Source: Amia ocellicauda (taxonomy: Eukaryota > Chordata > Actinopteri > Amiiformes > Amiidae). Taken from it: 64,000 nucleotides of DNA. The stretch covers positions 10,551,676 to 10,615,675 of the forward strand of contig NC_089869.1 of NCBI RefSeq assembly GCF_036373705.1. The letters run 5' to 3'. The first letter of the stretch is position 1. Every line of letters begins with the position of its first letter. Position numbers and translations under genes: made by a program. Under the pieces are notes generated by a model. The model was not told the origin of the DNA. It searched no databases and saw only the letters and a list, made by a program, of their open reading frames with translations. Below are positions 1-31,345 of this stretch, one piece after another.

Positions 1-1
1 G

Positions 2-109
2 GACTTCGGCCAGCTGCTGCAGGAGAGGGAGCAGCTGGAGAAGAAGTGCGCCACCATCGAGCGTGAGCAGACGCAGCTGGGCCCGCGGCTGGAGGAGACC
101 AAGTGGGAG
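2..109 (+). CDS. lzts2: lzts2 penultimate coding exon (5' cut by window edge)
   Basis: It encodes 36 residues from DFGQLLQEREQLEKK to LEETKWE. The donor GT is at 110-111. The exon start is outside the window. Confidence 0.9.
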
Positions 110-1737
110 GTACGTGGGGGGAGAGGGCGTGGGAGAGACCATTAGAGAGAGAGAGTTTGGAATTTGGAATTGCCAGTTGTTTTCTTTTCTACCCACCCAA
201 TATGGACATTGCAGTTGGTAATTAATTTGGCTACAACTCTCATTCTAACCCAGGAGAGATTTAGATACCACTAACACACATGGACACATCACACACAGCT
301 CAAGATATTTTACAATCGATCAACATCCGTTTACAGGGTTAGTTCATGTCTTTGCAGTGGCTGTGATTGATGGCTGGTTTTTGAATTTAGTAAACACATT
401 ATTTTGCATAAGAGACCTTGACCTTGACCTTGAAGAAATTGGCCTTCTTTCAATTTGAGCATTACATTAATCTGGTCTACGCACCGTAGTATATTAAATA
501 TATCTAATCGTTTAAATCATCATTCCAAAAAAGACAAAGAAATCTGCATGGTGACCTGTAATCAGTCTTGTTCTTCAGACAGAATCAAAATGAACCAAGG
601 GTTTTTGGAGTCCAAAAATTTGTTGTTAAATTAATGGTTAGCTAGACTTTAGGGACTCATGATTCCAAGGATTTTTTTCTATTTGATATTTGTTGTCCTT
701 TTTGCTCCATGGCAACATCTACTCCCACCTTCAAAGTCAAAGTTCGGAGCTGCCAACTGGGCCAGAGACCACGGCAGTGTTGTTTACTGAAACGTGGTTT
801 TGGGGAAATCAGCTGTAGTTGATTTGGAGATTAAAAAAAAAAAAACAGAATTGCAAAGGCTTGTTGTTCTCTGAATCTGGATTCCCTGTGTTGTCACTTT
901 CAATAACAAGTATTAGATAGGAATGCTATCTGTCATAAGAGTGGTGGTCTGCGGTGAGGTCTGGGGGGTCTGTGTGGCGGGTGTTAAGTGTGCCTCTCCT
1001 CCCTGCAGGTGTGTCAGAAGTCGGGAGAGATCTCGTTGCTGAAGCAGCAGCTGAAGGAGCTGCAGGCGGATTTGGGCCAGAAGGCCAGTGAGCTGCTGTC
1101 CCTGAAGGCGCAGCTACGGGAGGCGCGGGGGGAGCTGCAGGCCAGCCAGGTCCACACGCAGGAGGTGAGTGCGGCCGCCCGCACCCGCACCCTGGAGCTG
1201 GAGGTGTGCGAGAACGAGCTGCAGCGGCGCAAGAGCGAGGCCGAGCTGCTGCGCGAGAAGGTGGGCTGGCTGGAGGAGGAGTCGGTCCGACTGCGTGAAG
1301 CCCTGAGCGTTCCCTCGGGCAACATGCACGCCGGGGGGCCGTGTCTGGGACTGGGGCGGGGCTACGAGGAGGAGCATCAGCTGCTGGCGTACGAGAGCGA
1401 CGAGGCCAAGGCCCAGCGGCAGAGCACCGACGCGCTGCACTCGCTCAGACAGCAGGTGGAGCGGCTGCGGGCCGAGCTCATGTACGAACGCCGGCGCAGC
1501 GAGGACCAGCTGGAGGCCTTCGAGGACGAGCGGCGCGTGTGGCACGAGGAGAAGGAGAAGGTGATCCGCTACCAGAAGCAGCTGCAGCAGAACTACATCC
1601 AGATGTACCGTCGCAACCGGGAGCTGGAGCGGGTCATGAGGGAGCTCAGCCTGGAGCTGGAGACGCGCGAGCTGGAGGAGTTCGAGGTGCGTGGCTCGGA
1701 GATCCACTTCGAGGAGATCACCGCCACCGAGATCTAG
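2..1737 (+). CDS. lzts2: Leucine zipper putative tumor suppressor 2, 3' end (partial)
   Basis: The last two coding exons are present, 2-109 and 1009-1737, encoding the final 278 residues; the 5' part lies outside the window. Exon 2-109 ends at GAG with a GTACGTG donor. The next exon follows a CTGCAG acceptor in the same frame. The protein is almost entirely heptad-rich coiled coil (LLKQQLKELQADL, LRQQVERLRAEL, RELERVMRELSLELE) and ends in FEEITATEI, as in the FEZ1/LZTS family. LZTS proteins are cytoplasmic and centrosomal coiled-coil proteins; LZTS2 is known to bind katanin and restrain beta-catenin signalling. LZTS2 is chosen over LZTS1 and LZTS3 because pdzd7 and sfxn3 follow, as in human 10q24. 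The last exon is very GC-rich, so several long antisense and frame-shifted ORFs overlap it. Confidence 0.92.
110..1008 (+). other. lzts2: lzts2 last intron
   Basis: This is an AT-richer intron with a short A-run near 832-845. I see no further exon or repeat family in it. Confidence 0.85.
1009..1737 (+). CDS. lzts2: lzts2 terminal coding exon
   Basis: The acceptor AG is at 1007-1008, after a CT-rich tract. The exon runs from VCQKSGEISLLKQQ to the TAG at 1735-1737, giving 242 residues in phase 0. Confidence 0.93.
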   Translation: MCQKSGEISLLKQQLKELQADLGQKASELLSLKAQLREARGELQASQVHTQEVSAAARTRTLELEVCENELQRRKSEAELLREKVGWLEEESVRLREALSVPSGNMHAGGPCLGLGRGYEEEHQLLAYESDEAKAQRQSTDALHSLRQQVERLRAELMYERRRSEDQLEAFEDERRVWHEEKEKVIRYQKQLQQNYIQMYRRNRELERVMRELSLELETRELEEFEVRGSEIHFEEITATEI

Positions 1738-1943
1738 ACGGGCGCCCTGCACACTCAGCCCTGTGGTCTTAACATGGAGAGGAAAACACAAAAGGGATCC
1801 ACATGCTTCTGATCGGAATCTGGACGGACACAGCGTGAATAAAGGAAAACAGCCGCTAGCCAACACTCTTCTGCCCCCCTCCACCTCTCTCTTGCACTCT
1901 CCTGCAGCATGCAATACACAAGCATTTGTAAGCAGAAGAATCT

Positions 1944-1949
1944 AATAAA
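1944..1949 (+). terminator. lzts2: Possible proximal poly(A) signal of lzts2
   Basis: AATAAA lies about 207 bases after the stop codon. It would give a short 3' UTR. The downstream element is only weakly GT-rich. Confidence 0.4.
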
Positions 1950-4037
1950 AGGAGATGGTTGTGCATTCAGGGATAGGAATCGGAATACCGGTTCATTTTC
2001 GCAGGCCCAGAAAATCCAATGTTTGCTCCCCGCCCTCCTCCTCTCGCTCTCCCGGTTCTGTGCAATCGACTCACTGCACTCGGACACGAGTACACATATC
2101 GCCTGGCTCTTCATTGATCCAGAATGAAGTTATGACCGCTGTGATCTGGGAGATGGAGACTGATGGCAGCTGACAGACAGATGAGTCAGCACTCAGCACT
2201 CTGCCTCTCAGTGGAGGGGAGGGAGTGCAGGACCGGGCCTGAATCAGTGCTGCTGAGCTCCAGGGTTTGATCTGCCACTCTCTGGTTACCTCTCACTAAT
2301 CTGAAATATTCAAAACGTGATGCACAGCACAGATAAGATGCACGTGACACCAAACACGTAAGCCAACAGACACCAACACAACAATGCCCCCACCACTTGA
2401 TTACAGCAGACTCCGAATGTGTGTTTTGTATGTAGTTACAATCCACACACTGCTGCTAAATGGGATCCACCAATGTGTAGTTTGAAATGACCCCAGGTCT
2501 TGGTAATACAACAATCCCACTTTAACAAGCTTCTTACATAATCGATTCTGATACCATGAACACATGCTAATTGATTACTGGCACAATCGATAGTGGCAGC
2601 GCACTGTGATTTCCAATAAGGTATAAAGGATCACATTCCTCTGTGTAATAATAATCTAATGAGAGAGAGCCCTGCTGGTCTGTGAGCGGATCAGTATTGC
2701 AGGCCCGTCGGAGGCATCGATTTGGAGACTTTGGGTTTATGTTACCACCTAACGCCAGGCAGAATTTAATGTAGGCCTCTCAGTGTTCTGCGTCTGCAAA
2801 TCACAGCCTTACCCGATTCATTCAGACATGCTTGCTCTAAAGATTGATTGTTAGCATCTATTCTACACTTATCATATATACAAATTCACGAAAGCTTACC
2901 GTGGTTGAATGGGAACAAAGGTTGAGGCTGAGCTGCGACCCCTGAAAGTCTTTAACATCTCCTGTGAATCTAGTGCAGAAAGAGGTACGTGTTAACCGTT
3001 GCTCCATCCGGCCTGTGCCAGTGAATTGTAGAACCTCCCACCCAACACAGATGGGCCAAACTCCCAACTTTCCCCCACCCCTTAGTTCTGAGTTAGGCAG
3101 GTACTGTAGGAGAGATGGGCCTAACTGAGTAATGACGGAAGTGAGAACCTTCCCCCGGAAAATGGACTGACCGTGACTCCTGCCCTCTGATCTTTCTGCT
3201 GTCTTTGGCTGTGGAGACCAAAAAGTGGAAGCGACCTCAGAGTGGTTATCTGCGTGTTTTGCTGCATCCCGTACGATAGCCCTGGCTCCAATCCAACTTT
3301 GCAAAAGAAAATACTTTATTTTTGCTGAGAAATCCTATTCAAGAAAAATACAAAATATATATATATACGTATATAAATATATATTTTTATAGCAGCTCTT
3401 GCTATTTTGTGGAAACTCTAGGACACGTTTAACAGAAGCGAAGACATACCCAATCTCTGTACCTGGTCCACATCGGCCCTTCCATGGAACATGTCCAAGT
3501 GGTGCTGATGTAACTGTGATACAGAGTTGGTGTTGTGCTGACAGTCACTTACACACAGACACATGGAGAGCGCTGTTGAAGGCAGAAACCTTTTATACAG
3601 AAGCATATTTGGTAGCACGTCCACAGTTTTCCCTGGGCTCTTCCCAGCATTACTTGCTATTCAGTGTGGCGTACATATCCCTGCCTTCCCATAGTCCACT
3701 CTTGCTGTAGCCCTGAAGTGGAATATGTCAAGTCATATCACATCTGCTGGGCACGTGACACTGCCCAGGAGGGGCACGCTAATAGCGTGTGACCTCACAG
3801 GGCAGAGACTGTGCTCTGATTTTAGGACCGAACAGATGACGGGTTACATGCAACAGAAGGGAAGGGGGAATCGCCAGCACAATCCACGCCTGTGTTGAGA
3901 AATTTAAATGTGAAAGAGAGAGATCCTTGAGGGGAAAATATCATGGTACCTCCAAGTATTTTCTGTCTAAGTTACCATTGTTAATGAGACCTAAATACAA
4001 ACAAACACCCCACTGAGCAAATTGTCACATGGATTAA

Positions 4038-4225
4038 GTCAGTGGCATCCAGCACTGGTCCTGGGGAGCCAAAGTGTCTTGTGGGTTTAGTTTTCTTTAA
4101 CAACTTAATTGACTCAATTTGGGCCTGGATTCATCACTAAATAGACTGAATTCATAGCAACTGTAACAGAGAGATCAATAAAACCTGCAGGTTGTGGCTC
4201 TCCAGGAACAGGGTTGATCACAACT
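4038..4225 (+). repeat. Inverted-repeat MITE-like element
   Basis: The left side, CAGCACTGGTCCTGGGGAG, is partly mirrored by the right side, GGCTCTCCAGGAACAGGG. This gives imperfect terminal inverted repeats around an AT-rich centre. The pattern is common in fish genomes. Related half copies are visible near 47330-47460 and 51085-51155. Confidence 0.5.
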
Positions 4226-4793
4226 GGATTAAGTAGTTGAAAACAAAAGTCTGGACACTAAGGGCCGTTTCCACAGACCCAGATTAGCACCAGTCTTGGA
4301 GTACTGGTCCTAATCAAGGTCTGTGAAACCAGCTGTAACACACTTTTGTCCCTGAAGGAGTGAACTATGAAAGCCCTGGTTTACACTGTGTTTTTTGTGG
4401 ACACAGAAGAACAAAAGCCATTATTCTGCCAAAGGGAATTCCTTGCCTCTGTAAGCACATTGTTCACCCGTCTCACTGTTCCTCTCCTTGCTCCTCTACC
4501 TGACCCACACTGTACATTTAGTACTAAAATCCTCTGTGTAAATATTCCTAACAGTGAACGACATAGTGAAATACTCTATATCTTGCAGACGCACTATATC
4601 GATTTAAACATTAGCCACTGTGAATAGACCAAAGCCAAGTAACACTGCTGTTCTTATCTTTTTCTTTTTTCCTTGTGCTGTATGTGTGAATTAGTGATCG
4701 TTTTCTGTTTTTTTTTAATACACAGTATGTAGTCATTAATGTATATTTTTCATGCTGTACATTTTTTTTTTCTGTACAAAAATTACTGTTTTT

Positions 4794-4799
4794 AATAAA
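4794..4799 (+). terminator. lzts2: Distal poly(A) signal of lzts2
   Basis: AATAAA on the plus strand, followed within about 40 bases by a TGTATGTGTGT tract, which is the usual arrangement of a cleavage signal. Confidence 0.6.
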
Positions 4800-4820
4800 A
4801 ATAAAAAGTTTCAGTTCATT

Positions 4821-7800
4821 TTAAACACTTGTATGTGTGTATATTTGGGCTGTATGGGGAGGTGAATGTATATTACGGGTTCTAGAGACCTCCGATCCAG
4901 GTACATTACTGGGAAATGTGATCCTGGGGGGTTTAAATGTATTCGGGGTCATCTCGAAAGTACTGAACACCTGCTTTATTGAGCTGAATTAAAGGTCTCC
5001 AAATTCTTATAATTCGGAAATGTGTGCTATAAAACCCTATGGATTGAACCCATAGTTGTAGGCCTCTGTTATGTTACTCTGTGCAGTACAATCATTTAAG
5101 TGTTTGGAGGCTTTCTGGGATGGGGAACAGGACGACACTGACTGGTGTGACATTTAAAATGTTGATTGGGAAAAACATACCAAGCTCACACACCTGGCGA
5201 AAGAAGGAGGTCGTGCGTCACACAATCAGGGTTTTTCACACAGATTTATATTGCTTGCTGCACCTTCGGAAACCAAGCCAACATACAAAACAGGTCAGTC
5301 ATTATTTCTAAAAGTAAATTAAGTTACTTCAACATTTCTTATAATAATTCCCCTCAGGTTTTGTAAAAATGCAGCGGGGAGAGAGCCTGGGCAAGGACCT
5401 GTGAGTCTAGGCCTTAGTTTGTACATCTGACATGGACGTCACTCTACAGCACTGTGTCAACAGTCCCGGGTTTGTGGGACTGTATTTCAGCACCAGGTTG
5501 CGTGGCGTCCATTATTTATGTGAGTTGGACGGGGAAGAATGTGCTTACTTCAGCGTTGTTGAAATGGATTATTGTGAGGATTGGAATGCAAAATAATGGA
5601 ATAAACAGAGCACACTCCCCCAAAAAAACAAACCAGTTCTGATGTGTTGATATATGCAGTTATTGTAACAGTCTCTAGGTGACATTCCTGTGTATGCTTA
5701 CATGAACACATTCACATAATAAAACTGTAAGTGGACCCATAAAGATTTTAACACCCATAAAAATCAGCTCAGCAATGTGAAGGATGCTACAGTTGTACCT
5801 TGCCATGTCGAAAACCGGGCAATGGTCAGTACGATCAGAATCACGGAGTTGTTCTAGTCTCAATTAGCTTTCTTATAAAAGATGGAACAATGGGGAAACC
5901 AAATTGTTTTACATTCTTGACACTTAAAATCGATAAACTGTTTGTTTGTAAACAAGCCATTATGAATCACATTCCTATATTCCACAACATCCCTATACAA
6001 TTCACCTTTACACTCCCTTAAAACATTCCCAAAATGTCAGGCTTTTGAACTTTGCTAAAGTGGATCTGCTCCTGAGGGGGATGAAGACAAAAAACACAGA
6101 GAACCTCTCTTGGCCTGGGAGCTAGCCATCTACAATCAAAATATCTGAATACAAATGTAAACCATGCTACAGTGAAGGTGCTAACTGATAAAACTTCATC
6201 AGCTAAGGTACACAAAGGGTAGGAGGGGCTTTAGGCATCAGTTCTCACCTGGAAAGAGTCTTCTCTGCGCTGAACCGTCCCCATTCGTGGCTCCTTGCTG
6301 TTCTGGACCTCCTAGACTCTGGACAACAGGCTTCCATCCACTGGCATCTTCATTCCTGCTCTGGTGACCTGGCGGTGTGAGCTTCCCCCAGCTCCCCTCT
6401 CTCTCTCCACCCCGGAGCCCGCTGCATCCTTACCATCTGTGGGCGCCCCAAAGTCTGTGCGCCTTCAACCAAATGCCCTTCTACAGCGCTGTCCATTAGG
6501 ATTTAAAAAACGTAGCGCCGCTAATCCCGAACAACATTCCAGCAGGGTACAAGTGGAATGTCATTCACACACCTTAAACATGGCCTGCTATCCCACAATT
6601 GTAGAGCATAAGCATGGTTTAACACAGAATCTACTAAAGGAATTCAGCTAGATTGTATAGTAGCACCAGAAACCAGAGAGAGGGTGACCTTTTGACAAAC
6701 CTGTAAGCTTAGCAGCGTGTGGCTAAATAACCAGCACTACCTTTCCAATTAGGCCACTTTAATTTACATCCACGTGAATGCATACATACATACATACATT
6801 GGCACAACACTAAACTTCACCTGCCATTTTACACATGATACAAGGTACTCTTCCACACCACACCACTTCACTGACGCTACTCCCGCTAAACTACCACTAA
6901 TTTTCAAACCACGCTCTGCATTTCGATCAATTCCTTTTCCATTCATAGGTATAGACAATTAATACATTTAAACCATGTGACCAGGACAGGTCACTGGCCT
7001 TTCCTATTAAACCGAGGGTGGGGACGGTGTTTGAGGCTTCCTTCTTCCTTCTCTAAAAGTATCAGTGGCGATTCATAGCTCTGCCAAAATCTTATCGTGT
7101 TTCAACCGAGATCAGATCCAAATCTCGCTGCTGGCTGTGACTGATCCTGCACAGCAAACCGTTCCAGTTCTCCACTCTTCAGGTGAATTACATTAATTGC
7201 ATTATCATTTGAAGCAAAGGTTTTCCAAGCAATACTTATTCAACTTTACATTAGGATTTATATACAAAACCACATCAATATTATTTCTTTTTTAGCAGGC
7301 ACCCTTATCCAGGGTTGAAAGATGTATGGAATTGACTTTAATTCCAATCTAATAAAAAAGAAAGAAAAAGGCTATCGCTAGCATATACAGTTGGATATTC
7401 ACACGTTTGAACTTCATGCGACTAGTGCATTTGTGATGCCAATTACGGGCCTGCTGTGTAAAATGTCCACACATACTCTATTAGTAATTATATGGTGATG
7501 CTGGGAAAGTTTACTCCCAGAAGAATATATTTACAGGATTCTTGAGTATTTACAAAATCCAGTCTCTTGAATCTCATACATAATATTATAATTAGTAGCA
7601 GTCACACATTCTAAACATTGTCTCGACTTTAAAGCAGCTAAAACCAAATACTGCATATTTATTCTAGAGATTGGGCTGCTGAAGAGGTCCCTATACCTAC
7701 ATGCTCCCTGTGGAATAACAAACATCAATCGTAAACATGGGGTTAAAAATGATCGGAAAGCTGATATTTAATAAGAGGTAATGAACTCACAGTGACCTCT

Positions 7801-8060
7801 TCAACAGCTTGTAGGAAAAACACAATCCTACAATATAATGACCACAATATGACAAACACACCATTGGACGAGAAAATGTTGTGCGTTGTGGAAAAATATA
7901 ACATCCGATTAACCATGTGCTTTGACTAATGCCAATAGCACTTCCTGTTGTTTAGCTTCACTTGCTGACACAACTTTGGTCCAACTGGATGAAAAAAAAT
8001 ATTGTTCACTGATCCCATTAGTACACCCAGCCCCATACTGTTATATGCATGAGGGATGAC
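4821..8060. other. Intergenic region between lzts2 and pdzd7
   Basis: The two genes are tail-to-tail here. The stretch is AT-rich, with no gene I can support. It holds a SINE-tail remnant at about 7285-7325 and a patch at 6240-6440 with one donor-like site on the minus strand. Confidence 0.7.
7285..7325 (-). repeat. SINE/LINE 3'-tail remnant
   Basis: Read on the minus strand, it contains CTGGATAAGGGTGCCTGCTA, the diagnostic tail shared by many fish SINEs and their partner LINEs. The same motif recurs at 16480-16510, 22220-22260 and 58270-58335. Confidence 0.5.
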
Positions 8061-8066
8061 TTTATT
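8061..8066 (-). terminator. pdzd7: Candidate poly(A) signal of pdzd7
   Basis: AATAAA on the minus strand about 970 bases after the pdzd7 stop codon. Downstream on that strand is a TGGGGCTGGGTGTAC GT-rich stretch. Other signals further on cannot be excluded. Confidence 0.45.
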
Positions 8067-9037
8067 AATTTGACATACTACAGAAATAAAATCTATATAA
8101 AAAAAAAGTTTCTGTTTGAGACATTCATCAAGGTTTTTTTTTTTTTTTTTTACACCAACTTACTCTGTTTGACACTTTCTGTTCAAATAAAATGCCAATG
8201 AAAGAGCATAATCAAGTCACAGCACATATGGTTCAATTTACAGATGCTGTGGGCGAGTGAGGTTACTTGTCCATTTGTTTCCCCTTTTAGAGGAAGTGTC
8301 ATTAACTGCTAATTGCGTTTAAAAAAATAATCAACCCTTGATTATAGGCCGCAGCGCCGGCCACAGAGACAGCGGTGAAACAGCTCTGCAAGGCTGGCAC
8401 ACACACACTGCTGGGATCTGCAGATTACCTTTGTATTACTGTGTAGGTGTGCATCCAGTTCCCAACCTATATTAACGGTTGCATCACTTTTCCTGCTTCA
8501 TCAAGTCTAGGTTTTGCCTGCTTAAAGATAATCCTGGCAAGAGAATCACTATAGAGTACAGTGAGCCTTAGGAGAGAGCAGTAATAACTATTTTGGGAAG
8601 TGGCGATTTGTTGTGGCAAGTCTAAGCTGTAGGTGGCAATCCCACCAAGGCGGCTCCACTGGGATGCCAGTTCCCCTATCCCATGCCTACCTAGCGACAG
8701 AACATCCTTCTGTACTTTTCCACAGGTTTCCTAGTGAATCTTCAAGCCCTGTCAGCTCACTTGTTCCGTTTGAATCAAATAACAGGTGCACTTGTTTCCC
8801 CCCATTTCCATTGGCAGCTCAGACACTTCATAGAAACTCTGACCTGGAATGGATTCTATGCAAAGTGTTTAAACCCGAGTCTTCCAGCCAAAGCAAAGAC
8901 CAAACCTCTTCATTCCAGTCTTGTTTTGTGTATCCCCTCTGTGACAGATGCTGGAGGGGGTCCCGGAGATCCTTAGCCAGCCTGTGTCCGTCCTGGTGAG
9001 TGAGCGTGTTGGTGGGAGGGGCCATACCGCCTTCGGT
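8067..9037 (-). other. pdzd7: pdzd7 3' UTR (inferred)
   Basis: Runs from the TGA to the first plausible AATAAA. No further coding exon with conserved PDZD7 sequence is seen. The long C-terminal tail of mammalian PDZD7 is absent or unrecognisable here. Confidence 0.5.
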
Positions 9038-29554
<20,517 letters not shown>

Positions 29555-29614
29555 GGCCAGGAGCCCCGGTCACGGTCACTCATCAAGGAGCTCCGGGTCG
29601 TAGGAGCGGGGCGT
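29555..29614 (-). other. pdzd7: pdzd7 5' UTR part of the first coding exon
   Basis: A CCACTGCAG acceptor precedes 29614, so at least one upstream non-coding exon is expected. An out-of-frame upstream ATG at 29583-29581, in weak context, starts a 21-residue ORF that overlaps the main start and ends at 29518. Confidence 0.7.
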
Positions 29615-30963
29615 CTGCAGTGGGGTGGAGGAAAGCTCCCCAAATGAAACTCTGTCAAGCAAATGGCCACTATAAGGAGAACTCTAATCAAATCTAACGG
29701 GCTGACGATTGTGCTGTTAATGACCAGAGCAGAAAGTTTAATTTTAACCCAAGTATAGGAATACGACGTCAAACTTACAAGAGGGATCACACACTTTTGA
29801 AATGCTGATAAACCAATTGTATTGCGAGACATACATTTAAATTAATAACTGAACAATTAATTAAAATGTTAGAGGAGGTTATGTTGTCATGATCAAATCC
29901 AGGATATTCATTTGGTACTAAAAAAAGCCAAAGCTGTAGAGGAATATTGAATGTCCGGACACTCAGAGCCACCCTTGCATGGTTGCAGAGTCTGCAGCTG
30001 ATTCGCGGTGTCCAGTAAAACAGTCAGTGTCCACTTTTGGTTCTGAACAGGATTTCCCACCAGTGTACGTCAGACTGCAACATGGTGGCTCTTGTTCTCC
30101 AGTCTCCCGGTCACAGACTGTCTCTGGAGGCATTCCTCTGGCTTCTGATACAGGGCACTGACCAAACTGGGAGAGAGAGAGAAATAATAATTATAATCCT
30201 AAACTGTGTTGTATTCTTGTTTCTTGTTTATTATAGCTTGAAGCTGACAGTTAAAAAATGTGGTAAAAACTACAGATTAAACCTGTTGCACATTGTGCTA
30301 AATGTGATTTAAGTTCATATAGGGGAAACACTCATAAAAATGTTTTTGTTGCTGTTATAAGACATGAAACAAACTGTGAGGAGGCATGTGCTGATGTTGG
30401 TTGAGCTAACCCCAGATATTTCGATAAACACATTTTGCATCTTTCTTTCTGTCTGTGAAGACACACAGTGGTCACAGATATGGCTTTAGCACTGTAGATA
30501 AAGCTAAGGGGATGTACAACCCAAGGCCATGGGTGTCATATCACGAGTACAACAGTATGAGCATTCACCGTGGCTCAGTCTATATCCTATCATAGATAAT
30601 GCAGCCCTTAATCACACACCTGTGTCCAGTTACACAATCACCGTAAATTATCTGTCGGCTAAAATAAAACAGCCCCCATCAGATAGGCGCATTTAATTGA
30701 GTGACTTGTCGTCCTCTGTGTGTTTCGAGGAACGGATACCCTGTAATAAAGTATCGCATATCCGCACTCAACTTTGCCACCTGTCTACTGTACAGTTTAC
30801 ATTGTCGGAAAAAAAAGTAAAAGTCCCTGTAGCCAGCGTAAACATTTAGAGTAACCACAAAACGACTGACAGGTATACACTATTTAACTCATGGACCCTA
30901 ACTGCATGCCTTCAATATGAACAGGTGCAGGCTGGCCCTTTAGATATTCCGACACCGACTTAC

Positions 30964-31345
30964 TTGTTTTCACAGCGGACTTTCCTGCGCCGTCTATTCC
31001 AGAAAGAAACGAGAATTGCATCCCAGCTGCATCTCAGGAGCTACAGACACTGTAAGCCACATAGGAATAACTTCTAAATAGGTCCGTTAACTGTCTGACA
31101 CAAATCCTATCCAGTTGATCCAATTAAATTCAAATGACTATAGATGCGAGTTTTGACAAAACAAATAATAACGGAGAAAGTAGTTTTTAATAGCATTACC
31201 TGTCTCCATATTGGACTAGGCTAAATGGCCTCACCTGGGGACAAAAGTAAGTCATTATCCTGGCAGAGGCACGCCCTCTGCGACAAGCTCATTGGCTCCC
31301 CTGCATTCGATTAAACTCTAATACCTGGCTCTGATTGGCTCCTTG
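30964..31345 (-). promoter_or_regulatory. pdzd7: Putative pdzd7 promoter and non-coding first exon(s)
   Basis: Two inverted CCAAT boxes (AGCCAAT on minus, at 31291-31297 and 31334-31340) are followed on the minus strand by three donor-like sites. These are CCCCAG/GTGAGG after 31235, GACAG/GTAATG after 31200, and a near-ideal AA/GTAAGT after 30964. These would make alternative 5' UTR exons splicing to the acceptor at 29614. The start site is inferred, not seen. Confidence 0.45.

Larger units (their letters stand above)
1738..4820 (+). other. lzts2: lzts2 3' UTR (inferred)
   Basis: No convincing ORF follows the stop codon. Two poly(A) signals are visible. One is proximal, at 1944-1949. The other is distal, at 4794-4799, and is embedded in an AT-rich UTR end with a T-rich stretch before it and TGTGTGT downstream. 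A MITE-like repeat is inserted at about 4038-4225. The long form of the UTR is an inference from signal strength. Confidence 0.6.

Noticed and set aside
1114..1914. 266-codon ORF antisense to the last lzts2 exon
   Set aside because: It mirrors the Leu/Glu-rich coiled-coil codons; no independent start, splice or family signal.
6240..6440. Extra pdzd7 3' exon or separate gene on the minus strand
   Set aside because: A good donor (CTTTCCAG/GTGAGAA) is present but no open frame continues pdzd7 or resembles a family.
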